16,406 nucleotides of DNA from Coraliomargarita_B sp036735565 (GCA_036735565.1 DAINOC010000061.1:1-16406); one strand, 5' to 3'. Numbered from the stretch's first letter, positions 1 through 8,269 are shown. Notes: generated by a model from the sequence alone, not told the origin. A program made the numbers and translations.

Positions 1-6
1 GCCTCT

Positions 7-35
7 GCGGCTTGTCGGAGACGTCGCCCTACCTT
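7..35. repeat. Dispersed 29-bp repeat, family C (copy 1)
   Basis: A 29-base element beginning GCGGCTTGTCGGAGAC and ending CCCTACCTT. Near-identical copies lie at 8448-8476 and 9010-9038, each with one or two substitutions. All three are outside genes. The third is fused directly to a truncated family-B repeat, so C appears to be a module of a larger composite repeat. No coding capacity is evident. Function unknown. Confidence 0.75.
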
Positions 36-108
36 AAAAATCCGCCATTCGCTTTACCGCTTGGCCTGGATCCGAATCGAGCCCTTAATCATCGAACGAA
101 CCATGAGG

Positions 109-141
109 GACCAAGAACGAAGAACCAGGAACCAGGAACAA
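109..141. repeat. Low-complexity purine-rich tract (CCAGGAA-type)
   Basis: Degenerate tandem words of the type AAGAACC/AGGAACC run up to a few bases before the first gene's ATG. The same vocabulary recurs at 11931-11955 directly before another gene, and related AAAACCGG/AAAACTG words occur at 11733-11880, 15178-15256 and 15360-15400. It takes the place of a normal ribosome binding site region, and no good Shine-Dalgarno is visible. Slipped-strand expansion is a plausible origin (inference). Confidence 0.65.
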
Positions 142-148
142 AAAAACA

Positions 149-766
149 ATGAGCACGACACTCATCCTCATCCTCACCCCCTTTATCACCGCCGGGATCG
201 GCTGGCTGACCAATTGGGTCGCCATTCAAATGCTTTTTCGCCCCCGCCAGCCCATGCGGATCTTTTTCTGGAGGTGGCAGGGGCTCATTCCCCGTCGGCA
301 GGCCCAGCTCGCGGAGGAAGCCGCCGAGATCATTGAGCGTGAGATCATGCAGCAGCACCGCATCGTTCATGAGATTCGGCGGATTGAGCTCGGACCTTAC
401 CTCGAGGAAGCGGCCCACACCATTATCTGGCAGCGCATCGGCCCCCAGCTTCGGGCGATCCCGCTGCTGGGCAGCTTCATCAACGACAGCACTCTGACAA
501 AGTTTGAGGTGCTCGCGGCGGCCGCCATGAAAGAGGAGTCCCGGCCGCTGATGGAAAAAGTCGCCACCCAGTTTGAGGCTTCGGTGAATTTGAAACAGTT
601 AATCACCGAAAACATCGCCGCCTTCGACCTCGACCGCCTGGAGGCTATCGTCAATCAAGTTGCTCAGCGCGAGTTTCGCACCATCGAGCGCCTCGGAGCG
701 GTCCTGGGCTTTGTCATCGGGTGCCTACAGGTCGTTCTGCTTTACGCGGCTGGAGTGATTGCTTAA
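149..766 (+). CDS. DUF445 family membrane protein
   Basis: A 205-residue protein resembling the DUF445 (YheB-like) family, whose biochemical role is not established. The N-terminus (residues about 3-29) is a hydrophobic helix carrying the family-type motif GWLTNWVAIQMLFRP. The middle (40-175) is amphipathic and charged, probably helical. The C-terminus (178-204) has a second hydrophobic helix after the family-like REFRTIERLGAVLGFVIG. Both ends are therefore likely in the inner membrane with the middle domain on one side. Many family members are about 200-400 residues, so this is a short form. The ATG follows an A-run and purine-rich repeat with no clear Shine-Dalgarno. It stands alone, and the next gene is 121 bases downstream on the same strand. 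Confidence 0.85.
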   Translation: MSTTLILILTPFITAGIGWLTNWVAIQMLFRPRQPMRIFFWRWQGLIPRRQAQLAEEAAEIIEREIMQQHRIVHEIRRIELGPYLEEAAHTIIWQRIGPQLRAIPLLGSFINDSTLTKFEVLAAAAMKEESRPLMEKVATQFEASVNLKQLITENIAAFDLDRLEAIVNQVAQREFRTIERLGAVLGFVIGCLQVVLLYAAGVIA

Positions 767-824
767 AGTTTTTGTATAAAAAGCGATTCTCCGCCCCGAA
801 ACACTTGAAACTTTAGCCCCGTGC

Positions 825-847
825 GCGACGATGATTTCTCATGTCGC
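825..847 (+). other. Small hairpin between the first two genes
   Basis: GCGAC-g-ATGA pairs with TCAT-GTCGC around a TTTC loop, giving nine pairs with one bulged G. It lies 58 bases after the DUF445 stop and 41 bases before the next ATG. Only three T residues follow, so it is at best a weak terminator. It could instead be a leader structure of the downstream gene. Confidence 0.25.
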
Positions 848-887
848 TTTGACGTAAAGCTCTGTTCATTGCCAACACCCCAGAATC

Positions 888-1802
888 ATGTCCCACTCAG
901 CTCCTTTACCCTCATCCACTGCCTCACACAGCCCCAAGGGTCTGCCGGCTTTGATCGTCCTCTTGGTGCTACTGCTGGGGATCGGTGGTTTGTTCATCTG
1001 GATCCGCTATGATTCCGGCTCGGAAATTGCCCGGAGTCTAAGGGATTCCATGGGAATGTCGGCACCGGCCGAGCCTGTTGACGTCACGGAGCCTGCCGCC
1101 CCCTCCGGATTCGACTTCGGGCTACCCGAGCCGGAGATGTCCCCCCGCGCTGAAGCCATTGCGCTAACGCCTGAGCCCGTGGAGATCCCGCCCCGCGAGC
1201 TGAACCGGATTAGCTGGGAGGAGTTTACCCGCACACGTCGCCTCTGGCCCACACGGCTCGACATCGTGATCGATCAGGCGATTCCGGTTCGCTACCGCGA
1301 ACAAAACTATGGGGAGATGATCTTCACGCCCGGGCAAGTCATAGAGGTCTTTGAGATTACGGGGGATGGCCGTGTCCTCGGATCGATCAACGACAACGAG
1401 GTTTTTATCCCGGCTTACGCGACCAACTTGGCAAAATGGTTCGTCAGGACCCATGGCGAATACGACGAGTTGATCCTGTCGGAAGCCTCCCCGCCTATGG
1501 TTAGCGGCTCCGCAAACGAGGCGTCTGCAGATGAGGATTTTTTCACCCAGTTGCGGCTGTGGGTGTTTTCCAACTATGACACACCGCTGATCGAGATCAC
1601 GCCGGAGACCCTGATCCTGCGTTGGACGCCGACGGAAGAGGCGGAGATCGACTTCCGCCTCGAAGCCCGTGAAATCGCCCGCAAGTATCTGCTATTGGGC
1701 TCCGAGTTCGGGCGCATCGACAACTACGCCAACTGTGAGATCCGCGACCGCTCGACGGGCGAGCTGCGGGGCTCCAACGGGATATTTATCCCGAAGTTGT
1801 AG
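888..1802 (+). CDS. Membrane-anchored protein of unknown function, SH3-like region
   Basis: A 304-residue protein not recognised as a named family. Residues 1-17 are polar, 18-41 form one strongly hydrophobic helix (PALIVLLVLLLGIGGLFIWI), and 42-100 are Pro/Glu/Ala-rich and probably a disordered linker. Residues about 118-185 look like an SH3-like beta barrel (VRYREQNYGEMIFTPGQVIEVFEITGDG is split here only for description: NYGEMIF, PGQVIEVFEI, GDGRVLGSIND). The C-terminal part (about 205-304) is acidic, with no catalytic motif that I can identify. Topology is most simply a signal anchor with the soluble part outside the cytoplasm. The ATG at 888 puts the charged and polar N-terminus directly before the helix. 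The stop codon TAG overlaps the first base of the repeat block that follows. Confidence 0.75.
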   Translation: MSHSAPLPSSTASHSPKGLPALIVLLVLLLGIGGLFIWIRYDSGSEIARSLRDSMGMSAPAEPVDVTEPAAPSGFDFGLPEPEMSPRAEAIALTPEPVEIPPRELNRISWEEFTRTRRLWPTRLDIVIDQAIPVRYREQNYGEMIFTPGQVIEVFEITGDGRVLGSINDNEVFIPAYATNLAKWFVRTHGEYDELILSEASPPMVSGSANEASADEDFFTQLRLWVFSNYDTPLIEITPETLILRWTPTEEAEIDFRLEAREIARKYLLLGSEFGRIDNYANCEIRDRSTGELRGSNGIFIPKL

Positions 1803-2000
1803 CGGGCGCATCCTGCTTCCGGGGGCGTGGTGGTTTACGCTGTGGTTGTGCGGTGGTCATGGAGCTGGAAGCTCCGGCTACGATGGTAGCGGGAGCATTC
1901 TGCTCCTGCGCGCGCGTCTGGTTCACGCTTTGGTTGTGCGGTGCCTATGGAGCTGGAACAGCCATCGCCAAAGGCTAGGGCCGTCAAGAGCTCCGGCTAC
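1800..2000. repeat. Two tandem degenerate units of a hairpin-ended repeat (family G)
   Basis: Unit 1 (1800-1881) and unit 2 (1887-2000) both start TAGCGGG.GCAT.CTGCT, share a middle with GGTTGTGCGG, and end GCTCCGGCTAC. Each unit has a 5' hairpin (in unit 2 GGAGCA-TTC-TGCTCC at 1892-1906) and a 3' hairpin (in unit 1 GGAGCT-GGA-AGCTCC at 1861-1875). In unit 2 the 3' hairpin is split by about 30 extra bases (around 1958-1988) that contain their own GCC/GGC arms. The same 3' hairpin with a changed base pair (GGAGCA-GGA-TGCTCC) and the GGCTAC tail recurs inside the epimerase gene at 14070-14090. The stop codon of the minus-strand gene at 1997 lies in the GGCTAC tail. Confidence 0.75.
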
Positions 2001-2308
2001 TTTTTTCTGCGGTGGCTGCCGGGTTGTTTGGCTTTGGCTTGCTGTTTCCTGAAGAGGGGCAGGTAGGTGTGTTCGATATGGTCGAAGGCGGCTTGCAGGC
2101 CGTCGGCTTCGTAGATGCGGCCGATCTCAGCCTCCATGGCGGTGGGCTCGCCGACGGAGGAGAGAAACTGGTTGGACGTCATCCGGATGAACGCCTCGGC
2201 CCGGAGCTTCGGTTGGATCGAGGGCTCCCGGAGGATCCACTGGCGCGCGAAGAGGCTGAGCACCGCATCCCCGATCCAGGCTTCGTCGCGTTCCTTATCC
2301 GGGGCCAT
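1997..2308 (-). CDS. Small RNase III-fold protein (Mini-III-like)
   Basis: A 103-residue protein starting MAPDKERDEAWIGDAVL. The sequence EAWIGDAVLSLFARQW (residues 9-24) matches the first helix motif of RNase III/Mini-III domains, where the Asp of GDA is catalytic. The later stretch MEAEIGRIYEADGLQAAFDHI matches the second motif (EA.IG.IY...GL.AA), keeping the metal-binding Glu. The tail is basic (KKQ/RRKK-like). There is no double-stranded-RNA-binding domain, as in Mini-III, which matures 23S rRNA in Bacillus. It is shorter than Bacillus Mini-III (about 140). The open frame extends upstream to 2461, but those codons overlap ispG and read as an off-frame shadow. ATG 2308 lies one base after the ispG stop, so translation is probably coupled. 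Activity is uncertain, since the second acidic residue of the first motif appears to be Ala, as in Mini-III. Confidence 0.75.
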   Translation of the reverse strand: MAPDKERDEAWIGDAVLSLFARQWILREPSIQPKLRAEAFIRMTSNQFLSSVGEPTAMEAEIGRIYEADGLQAAFDHIEHTYLPLFRKQQAKAKQPGSHRRKK

Positions 2309-2309
2309 G

Positions 2310-4364
2310 TTAGCGCGGCTCCTTCCATTTGCCGTGGGCCTTGATGAGGTCGATGAGGCGGTCGAGCGCCTCGGCAGCGGGGACGTTGTATTGCACGCAC
2401 TCCTTACCCACGTAGAGGTTGATCTTGCCGGGGGCGCCGCCGACATAGCCGAAGTCGGCATCGGCCATTTCCCCGGGCCCGTTCACGATGCAACCCATGA
2501 TCGCGATGGTCACGCCCTTGAGGTGATCGGTCCGGGACCGGATGCGCTGCGTTACCTCCTGCAGGTCGAAGAGCGTGCGCCCGCAGCTCGGGCAGGCCAC
2601 GAATTCCGTCTTGGAGATGCGGGCGCGGGCACCTTGTAGAATGTTGTAGGCGAGGGTCGTGGCCTTCTCGAGCAGCGGCTCGGTCTCGATGCTGAGGGCA
2701 TCGCCCAGCCCGTCGCAGAGAAGCGCCCCGCTGAGGATGCTGCTCTCGATGAGACGGTCGGAGAAATAGTCCTTCGCGGCAATGGTGCTCCCGGCGGTGT
2801 TCCGTATCCAGAGGGGCACGTCAGGCAGATACCTGGCGGCGGCCTCGATGAGAGCGCGGTGGCCTCCGAGGGGGTGGATGCCCTCCTGTGGCTCACGGCC
2901 ACAGGTGAGGATCAGGCGTGCGCTCCCCATTCTCTGGAGCTGGGCGCCGATTTCCGCCTCGAGCGCCCCGGCGGTGCAGTCCAAGGCCAGGTTGAAGCCT
3001 TTATCGCGGCAAAACTGCAGGAGATTCGTCACATAGTGGGCGTCCTCCTGCTCAGCATCCTGGAGCAGGGTGATGCCCGCGAGGCCGGTCGGCCACTCAA
3101 AGGTCTCCAGCTCAGAGAGGTCGAGCGCACCGAGTTCGAGGACGAAGCAGGCGACGACACTGTGGAGTGCCTCGTGCAGACCGCGGAAGGCCTCGAGATC
3201 GTCGGCGTGCCGCAGAGCGAGTTGCAGCCCTTCGATTTGACTATCACGCAAACGGGTCTGGACTGCGCAGACGTCGGCTATGATGGCTGGAACCTCGTCG
3301 AGCGTCTTTGAGGTCTTAACGATTACGGCGGGGGCCGTCTCGCCGCCTATCCGGCATTTCGGGCCCAGTTCGATGACGCGGCTGGCCCGCTTTTGAAAGG
3401 TGTAGGGGTCGACCTCGTCGGTCACCGGGTCGGAGAGAGGGATGTCCGCCTGCTTTTGCCAGAGAGCCATCGCCTTATCCGCAAGGTCGCGGGCGACGGG
3501 GATCTCGTAGACCGGGTCTTCGGTCAGGGAGACGCGGATCGTATCGCCCAGGCCATCATAGAGCAGCGTGCCGATACCGATGGCGCTTTTCACGCGGGCG
3601 TCTTCTCCGTCGCCCGCCTCGGTGACGCCAAGGTGCAGAGGGTAGTGCATGCCCTCCTGATCCATCCGCGCGACTGCCAGCCGGTAGGCCTCGATCATCA
3701 CCTTCGGGTTGCTCGCCTTCATGGACAGGCAGATGTCGCGGTAGCCGTGGCTCTCGGCGATGCGGATAAACTCGAGCGCGCTCTCGACCATCCCGAGCGG
3801 CGAGTCGCCATAGCGGTTCATGATGCGGTCGGAGAGGGAGCCGTGGTTGGTGCCGATCCGCATGGCGCGTCCTAGCTCCTTGCAGCGCAGGACGATTGGG
3901 CTGAAGGCCTCATGGAGCCGCTGCAGTTCGGCCTCGTAGGCGGCGTCACTGTATTCCAACACGGCGAATTTCTTTTTGTCGGCGTAGTTGCCGGGGTTGA
4001 TCCGGACTTTCTCCACGTGCTTGGCGGCTTCCATGGCAGCTGCGGGCAGAAAGTGAATATCCGCAACGAGCGGCACTTCGCACTTCGCCGCCCGCAGCCG
4101 CTTGGCGATCTCGCCCAGCGCTTCGGCAGCGCTTTTGTTGGGTGCGGTGATGCGGACGATCTCGCAGCCGACCTCGGCGAGCGCGAGGGTCTGTTTGACG
4201 GTGGCCTCGACGTCGTTGGTATTGGTCGTGGTCATGGACTGCAGCCGGATCGGGTTGTCCCCACCCACACCGACGTGGCCAACCTTGACCTCACGGGACA
4301 CGCGCCGCTTCGACACGAAGCGGGAGGCGCAGTAGCTAAGTTGAGAAGTGACGGGCTGGGTCAT
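2310..4364 (-). CDS. ispG: 4-hydroxy-3-methylbut-2-enyl diphosphate synthase, long form
   Basis: IspG (GcpE) catalyses the penultimate step of the MEP isoprenoid pathway: reductive ring opening of MEcPP to HMBPP on a [4Fe-4S] cluster in the cytoplasm. At 684 residues it is the long form known from plants, Chlamydiae and Bacteroidetes, not the roughly 370-residue E. coli type. Residues about 20-290 are the TIM barrel (VGGDNPIRLQSMTTTNTND, VADIHF, KVRINPGNYAD, RIGTNHGSLSDR). About 290-575 is the extra domain. About 585-684 is the Fe-S domain with CPSC (591 and 594), GCIVNGPGE (Cys625, Glu632) and the closing GKINLYVGKE. All cluster ligands are present. The ATG at 4364 gives a complete N-terminus. 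It overlaps no upstream gene, and the small RNase III-like gene follows after one base. Confidence 0.97.
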   Translation of the reverse strand: MTQPVTSQLSYCASRFVSKRRVSREVKVGHVGVGGDNPIRLQSMTTTNTNDVEATVKQTLALAEVGCEIVRITAPNKSAAEALGEIAKRLRAAKCEVPLVADIHFLPAAAMEAAKHVEKVRINPGNYADKKKFAVLEYSDAAYEAELQRLHEAFSPIVLRCKELGRAMRIGTNHGSLSDRIMNRYGDSPLGMVESALEFIRIAESHGYRDICLSMKASNPKVMIEAYRLAVARMDQEGMHYPLHLGVTEAGDGEDARVKSAIGIGTLLYDGLGDTIRVSLTEDPVYEIPVARDLADKAMALWQKQADIPLSDPVTDEVDPYTFQKRASRVIELGPKCRIGGETAPAVIVKTSKTLDEVPAIIADVCAVQTRLRDSQIEGLQLALRHADDLEAFRGLHEALHSVVACFVLELGALDLSELETFEWPTGLAGITLLQDAEQEDAHYVTNLLQFCRDKGFNLALDCTAGALEAEIGAQLQRMGSARLILTCGREPQEGIHPLGGHRALIEAAARYLPDVPLWIRNTAGSTIAAKDYFSDRLIESSILSGALLCDGLGDALSIETEPLLEKATTLAYNILQGARARISKTEFVACPSCGRTLFDLQEVTQRIRSRTDHLKGVTIAIMGCIVNGPGEMADADFGYVGGAPGKINLYVGKECVQYNVPAAEALDRLIDLIKAHGKWKEPR

Positions 4365-4541
4365 GCGTGGTGAAGGCGGGTGGTCGCGGGAGTGCTCGGT
4401 AGGGAACCGGTCTGATGGATGGTGCTCTGTCAGTTAGGGCGTTTTTCGTCAATCCGCGAACGTCCCAAGCGAAATTCGCAGGGCCGCCCGGCGCGACACA
4501 AATCGGCGCACAAGAACGGCCCCCCCCCACCAAACCCCGGC

Positions 4542-6068
4542 TCAAAAAGTCGATGCGCCGCTCCACTCCTGGAAGCGGTAGAGCCAGGTCTTCCAGCGTA
4601 GCGACCAGCCGGATTCGGCCCAGGCGGCATAAGGCAGGCTCTCCTCGTAGCCGGCGGTGTTGCCCCAGGTAGTATTGAAGTAGGCATCGAAGGACTCGAA
4701 GACCGCCGGGCTGTCTTTCAGGATGAGGTTGGCCTCGAGATTCAGGTTGGCCAGATTACGCCGCGTCCAGTTGGCCGATCCGAGTATGAGGCAGTTCTGC
4801 TGGGGCCCCTCGACCCGTAGAAACTTTCCATGAAACTGTTCACCGTGGGTCGCCGCCCAGCGGACTTCGACGGCGAAGTTATCCGCCAGCGCCACGAGTT
4901 CGGCCGCCACCATGCGGTTGGGGATGCCGTTCTTCTCCCGGCCGAAGGCGTCGCGGTTGGCGTCGAGCAGGATGCGCGCGCTGGCACCGCGCCGGATGGC
5001 CGCCGTGAGGGCTTCGACCACCTTGCGGTCGGAGAAATAAAATACACCGATGTCGAGGCGTGTGCCGCTCACTGCCTGCTGTAGCTGCAGCAACAGCTCG
5101 TCCCGGATCGCCTGCTCGCTGCGGTAGGCGACCGATGGGCTGCCGGGGGCCGCGAGTGCGCCGTCGGGCAGGCTGACGAGCAACTGCTCAATCGCGCGGT
5201 TGGCTTCGATCGCCTGCTCTTGGAGCCCTCCGTGCACCTGCCCGGGGTCCCCGGCGGACCAGCGCGCCACTGCCAGTTCGGACTGCGCGGCGAACCGGGC
5301 CACCGGCCCGTCCACCAGCAGCCCGAGGTTCGAGTGGTTGGCGCTGCCATCGGCGGGATTGAGACTGGCCATGAGCAGCCGTGCGGGACCGTTTTTACGG
5401 CCCGTGATCAGCACTTTCCGGTGGTTGGCCTTAAAGTGGAGGAGGCGTCCGACCTGCGCCAGAGTCAGCTTGTCCCCTTCCGGATCGAAGGGGTTGGGCA
5501 TGAGACGGGGGCCCCCGGACGCATCGGAGGAGACAAACTGGCCCCAGAACCAGGCCTGCGGGGCGTAGAGCCGGTTGGATTCGGGGAGCTGCCCGAGTGC
5601 GGTGAAGACCACGGGTATGCCGGCCTCCGCCAGCGCATCATAAAATTCCGGAGCCATGTCGCCGTATATCCGGTTAATCGGATCAGTGATGACCAATAGG
5701 GGCATATCCGGATTTTCGATACGTTTGGCGATCAGGGCCCGGGCCAGTTCGTTCGCTAGAGGGCGCAGGCTGCCGCTGCCTTCCAATGCGCCCTTCCAGG
5801 GATTCCAGAGGAAGAAGTCGGCGATGAGGAAGGTCTCCGCGCTGCGGATTTCGGCCAGCATGGTATCGAAAATCCGGTGCCGTAGGACTGTGCTCTCTGC
5901 CCCGGCATCGCGGACCGTGCGGTCGATGAGGAGGGTAGCCTGGGTGAAGGCATAGGCCGGGCTCGCCTGGTTCGTGCCGTCCGGCATCTCCGGTTGGCGG
6001 AAGAGCAGGTAGGGCAGCAGGGAGATGCCGATCAGGGCGCCGACCGCAAGTAGCAAAAAGGTTTTCAT
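4542..6068 (-). CDS. Phospholipase D-family protein with signal anchor
   Basis: A roughly 508-residue member of the phospholipase D/cardiolipin synthase superfamily, which acts through two His-Lys catalytic motifs on phosphodiesters. The N-terminus MKTFLLLAVGALIGISLLPYLLF is a signal peptide or anchor, so the enzyme is probably periplasmic or membrane-bound. Motif 1 is NHRKVLITG (His about 216), followed by the family-like ASLNPADGS...HSN. Motif 2 is FHGKFLRVEG (His about 413), followed by LILGSANWTRRN. Both keep HxK, but the usual acidic residue four positions after Lys is Gly in motif 1 and Glu in motif 2. Substrate is unknown: lipid or nucleic acid are both possible. I chose ATG 6068 because it starts directly at the signal sequence. 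An in-frame GTG at 6077 would add three residues. It is divergent from the cytochrome gene. Confidence 0.85.
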   Translation of the reverse strand: MKTFLLLAVGALIGISLLPYLLFRQPEMPDGTNQASPAYAFTQATLLIDRTVRDAGAESTVLRHRIFDTMLAEIRSAETFLIADFFLWNPWKGALEGSGSLRPLANELARALIAKRIENPDMPLLVITDPINRIYGDMAPEFYDALAEAGIPVVFTALGQLPESNRLYAPQAWFWGQFVSSDASGGPRLMPNPFDPEGDKLTLAQVGRLLHFKANHRKVLITGRKNGPARLLMASLNPADGSANHSNLGLLVDGPVARFAAQSELAVARWSAGDPGQVHGGLQEQAIEANRAIEQLLVSLPDGALAAPGSPSVAYRSEQAIRDELLLQLQQAVSGTRLDIGVFYFSDRKVVEALTAAIRRGASARILLDANRDAFGREKNGIPNRMVAAELVALADNFAVEVRWAATHGEQFHGKFLRVEGPQQNCLILGSANWTRRNLANLNLEANLILKDSPAVFESFDAYFNTTWGNTAGYEESLPYAAWAESGWSLRWKTWLYRFQEWSGASTF

Positions 6069-6142
6069 ATGGGGCACAGTGGCATGCCTAATAGGGGAAT
6101 CAAGCCCGCGTGGGTGGGCTTGACCTGCATCGCGGTTTTTGG

Positions 6143-8269
6143 ATGCTCCGGCCGATGCCGAGTTACTCCAAATGGCTCTACCGTGCCGCGACTTTGCTCA
6201 TGCTGATGGTTTTTTCAGCCTGCGAGCGTTCTTCAGCGACGGGTGGCTACGAGGCGACGCCGGCGAAGGAAGGCGCCGACTATTTCGGAGCCTTCCCCTG
6301 GACGCACAACGGTCCGCGCCTCGCCGTGATCGGGCCGCAGGCCTGCGTTGCCTGTCATGCGGAAGAGGTGGCGGATTGGGAGCAGAGTCACCATGCTAAG
6401 GCCAATCGCCCTGTTTCCATTGAGCGTGATCTGGCCGCCTTCGATCCGCCCAGGGAGATTCAGGAGTCCGGCGTGACCTACCGGATGGAGGCGGTGGACG
6501 GTGAATTTTGGTTGCGGGTGATCGATAGCGGGGGCGTGACGACCAGCTACCCGCTGGTCGGGGTGATCGGGGAGACCCCCCTGCGGCAATACCTGGCCGC
6601 CCTGCCGGGTGGAAAGTTTCAAACCATCAGTGCGACCTATGCCGTCCTCGAAGACCGCTGGGTCGATGTGTTTGCCGGCGAGGATCGCCAGCCGGGCGAG
6701 TGGGGCCACTGGCTGGGGCAGGGGATGAACTGGAATGCCAACTGCGCCTATTGCCACATGACCGAGTATTCCAAGAACCTGGAGGTCGGCACGGGGCATT
6801 TCGCGTCACGCTGGGTGCAGCAAGGCATAGCCTGTGCCGAGTGCCACACCGGACTGGAGGAGCACGTGCGGGCCGCGCGAAGCGCGGACTACACGCGCAA
6901 GCCGATGCTTGACCCGCAACTGACCCGGCAGAACTGCGTGACCTGCCACTCGCGGCGGGACCAGCTGACGGCTGAAGCCTTCCTCACGGGTGATGCCTAC
7001 CACGATCATTTCAGCCTCAGCCTGCCGGATCAGCAGGGTCTCTACTACCCCGACGGCCAGATCCGCGACGAGGTCTTTGTCCATGCCTCTTTCGAAATGA
7101 GCCGGATGGCCCATGCCGGTGTGACCTGCATGGATTGCCACAACCCGCACACCCTGAAGCACATCCTCCCCGTGGAGAACAATATGCTCTGCATGCGCTG
7201 TCACGAGAGCGGCTTGATGGAGGCCCCCATTATCAAGCCCACGGAGCACAGCTTCCACCCCGCCGCCAGCACAGGGAACCAATGCGTGCAGTGCCACATG
7301 CCGCAGACGACCTACATGCAGGTCGACCCCCGGGCGGATCACGGCTTTCACTCGCCGGATCCTTTGATGACCCGTGAGCTCGGGATCCCCAATGCCTGCA
7401 GCAGCTGCCACAGCGATCAGACGGTGGATTGGGCGGTCTCCCATGCTGAAGCCTGGTATGGTGAGGCGCTGGCCAAGTCACGGCAGCGTCTTCGTGCCCG
7501 GGCTATTCATGCGGCTTACGCCTTCGATCCGTCAGCCGTCCCCGCCCTTCTGGAGCTGTTAGAGGACGAGGAGATCCCGGTCTGGCGGGCTACCTACATC
7601 GGCTTGCTTGGGAATTTTCTGCCGGAACGCACAGTTGCCGGAGCCCTCGAGCCTTTCCTGAGTGATCCCAGCCCGATCGTCCGCGAGCGCGCGATTGGTG
7701 CCCTGGCCCGAGTGGACCCGGAGGAGGGCATGATGCTCGATGCCTTTAGCGACCCCTCCCGATCGGTTCGCATCGCGGCGGCCCGTGCCGCAACCAGCCA
7801 TGGCCAGGGCATCGGGGATCCCGGTGTCGCGCAGGAGTGGCGCGCCTACCTCCGTTTTAATGCCGACCGCCCCCAGAGCCTCTTCCTCCTTGCCGATCAG
7901 GCCGCCGAGGCGGGCCGCTCGGAAGATGTTATCATCTACGTTGAAAAAGCCGTCGCGCTCGACCGGCAAAATCCACAGATCTACCATCAGGCGGCGATCC
8001 TGCTGAGTAAAGCCGGACAGTTCAAAGCGGCCCGCGCCCAGCTTTTTGCCGGTTGGGCGCTCGCCTCGGACGATGCGATTTTTCCTTATTCCCTGGGCTT
8101 GCTCGCGGCGGAAATGGATGACCTGCCTACCGCGATCGGCTACCTGGAAGAGGCCGTTGCCCTGGCTCCGGATTTTACCCGCGCCTGGTATAATCTTTCG
8201 CTGGCCTATTCGCAGTCCAACCAGCCGCAAAAGGCTCGGCAGGCCATGCGCCGTGCCGAAGGGCGGTGA
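6143..8269 (+). CDS. Octahaem c-type cytochrome lipoprotein with HEAT and TPR repeats
   Basis: About 708 residues from ATG 6143. Alternatives are GTG 6110 and ATG 6155; the last starts right at the signal peptide. The N-terminus ends in a lipobox (VFSAC, Cys about 27), so it should be a lipid-anchored exported protein. Eight CXXCH haem-binding motifs follow: CVACH (about 68), CAYCH (201), CAECH (231), CVTCH (265), CMDCH (329), CMRCH (350), CVQCH (381) and CSSCH (419). Their pairing resembles cytochrome c554/doubled-CXXCH proteins. Residues about 450-565 look like HEAT-type helical repeats (ALLELLEDEEIPVWRA, FLSDPSPIVRERAIGAL, AFSDPSRSVRIAAARA), and about 580-700 like TPRs (AVALDRQNPQIYHQAAILL, AVALAPDFTRAWYNLSLAY). 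An electron-transfer or redox role is expected, with the C-terminal scaffold binding a partner. No catalytic subunit or quinol module lies nearby. Confidence 0.9.
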   Translation: MLRPMPSYSKWLYRAATLLMLMVFSACERSSATGGYEATPAKEGADYFGAFPWTHNGPRLAVIGPQACVACHAEEVADWEQSHHAKANRPVSIERDLAAFDPPREIQESGVTYRMEAVDGEFWLRVIDSGGVTTSYPLVGVIGETPLRQYLAALPGGKFQTISATYAVLEDRWVDVFAGEDRQPGEWGHWLGQGMNWNANCAYCHMTEYSKNLEVGTGHFASRWVQQGIACAECHTGLEEHVRAARSADYTRKPMLDPQLTRQNCVTCHSRRDQLTAEAFLTGDAYHDHFSLSLPDQQGLYYPDGQIRDEVFVHASFEMSRMAHAGVTCMDCHNPHTLKHILPVENNMLCMRCHESGLMEAPIIKPTEHSFHPAASTGNQCVQCHMPQTTYMQVDPRADHGFHSPDPLMTRELGIPNACSSCHSDQTVDWAVSHAEAWYGEALAKSRQRLRARAIHAAYAFDPSAVPALLELLEDEEIPVWRATYIGLLGNFLPERTVAGALEPFLSDPSPIVRERAIGALARVDPEEGMMLDAFSDPSRSVRIAAARAATSHGQGIGDPGVAQEWRAYLRFNADRPQSLFLLADQAAEAGRSEDVIIYVEKAVALDRQNPQIYHQAAILLSKAGQFKAARAQLFAGWALASDDAIFPYSLGLLAAEMDDLPTAIGYLEEAVALAPDFTRAWYNLSLAYSQSNQPQKARQAMRRAEGR

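Noticed and set aside
2309..2461. Upstream extension of the RNase III-like frame (154 residues from 2461)
   Set aside because: The added residues are Ser/Arg/Pro-rich off-frame translation of the ispG end; the ATG at 2308 starts right at the domain.
2115..4373. Several long plus-strand open frames opposite ispG (for example 2115-2639, 3393-3875, 3912-4373)
   Set aside because: They are antisense to a fully motif-complete ispG and have shadow-like composition. High GC makes such frames common.
4520..4528. C9 homopolymer between the phospholipase D gene and ispG as a phase-variable promoter element
   Set aside because: It is intergenic, with no recognisable promoter elements around it; a sequencing-length artefact is equally likely.
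6110..6142. GTG start for the cytochrome
   Set aside because: It would put 15 non-signal residues before the lipoprotein signal. ATG 6143 or 6155 fits better.
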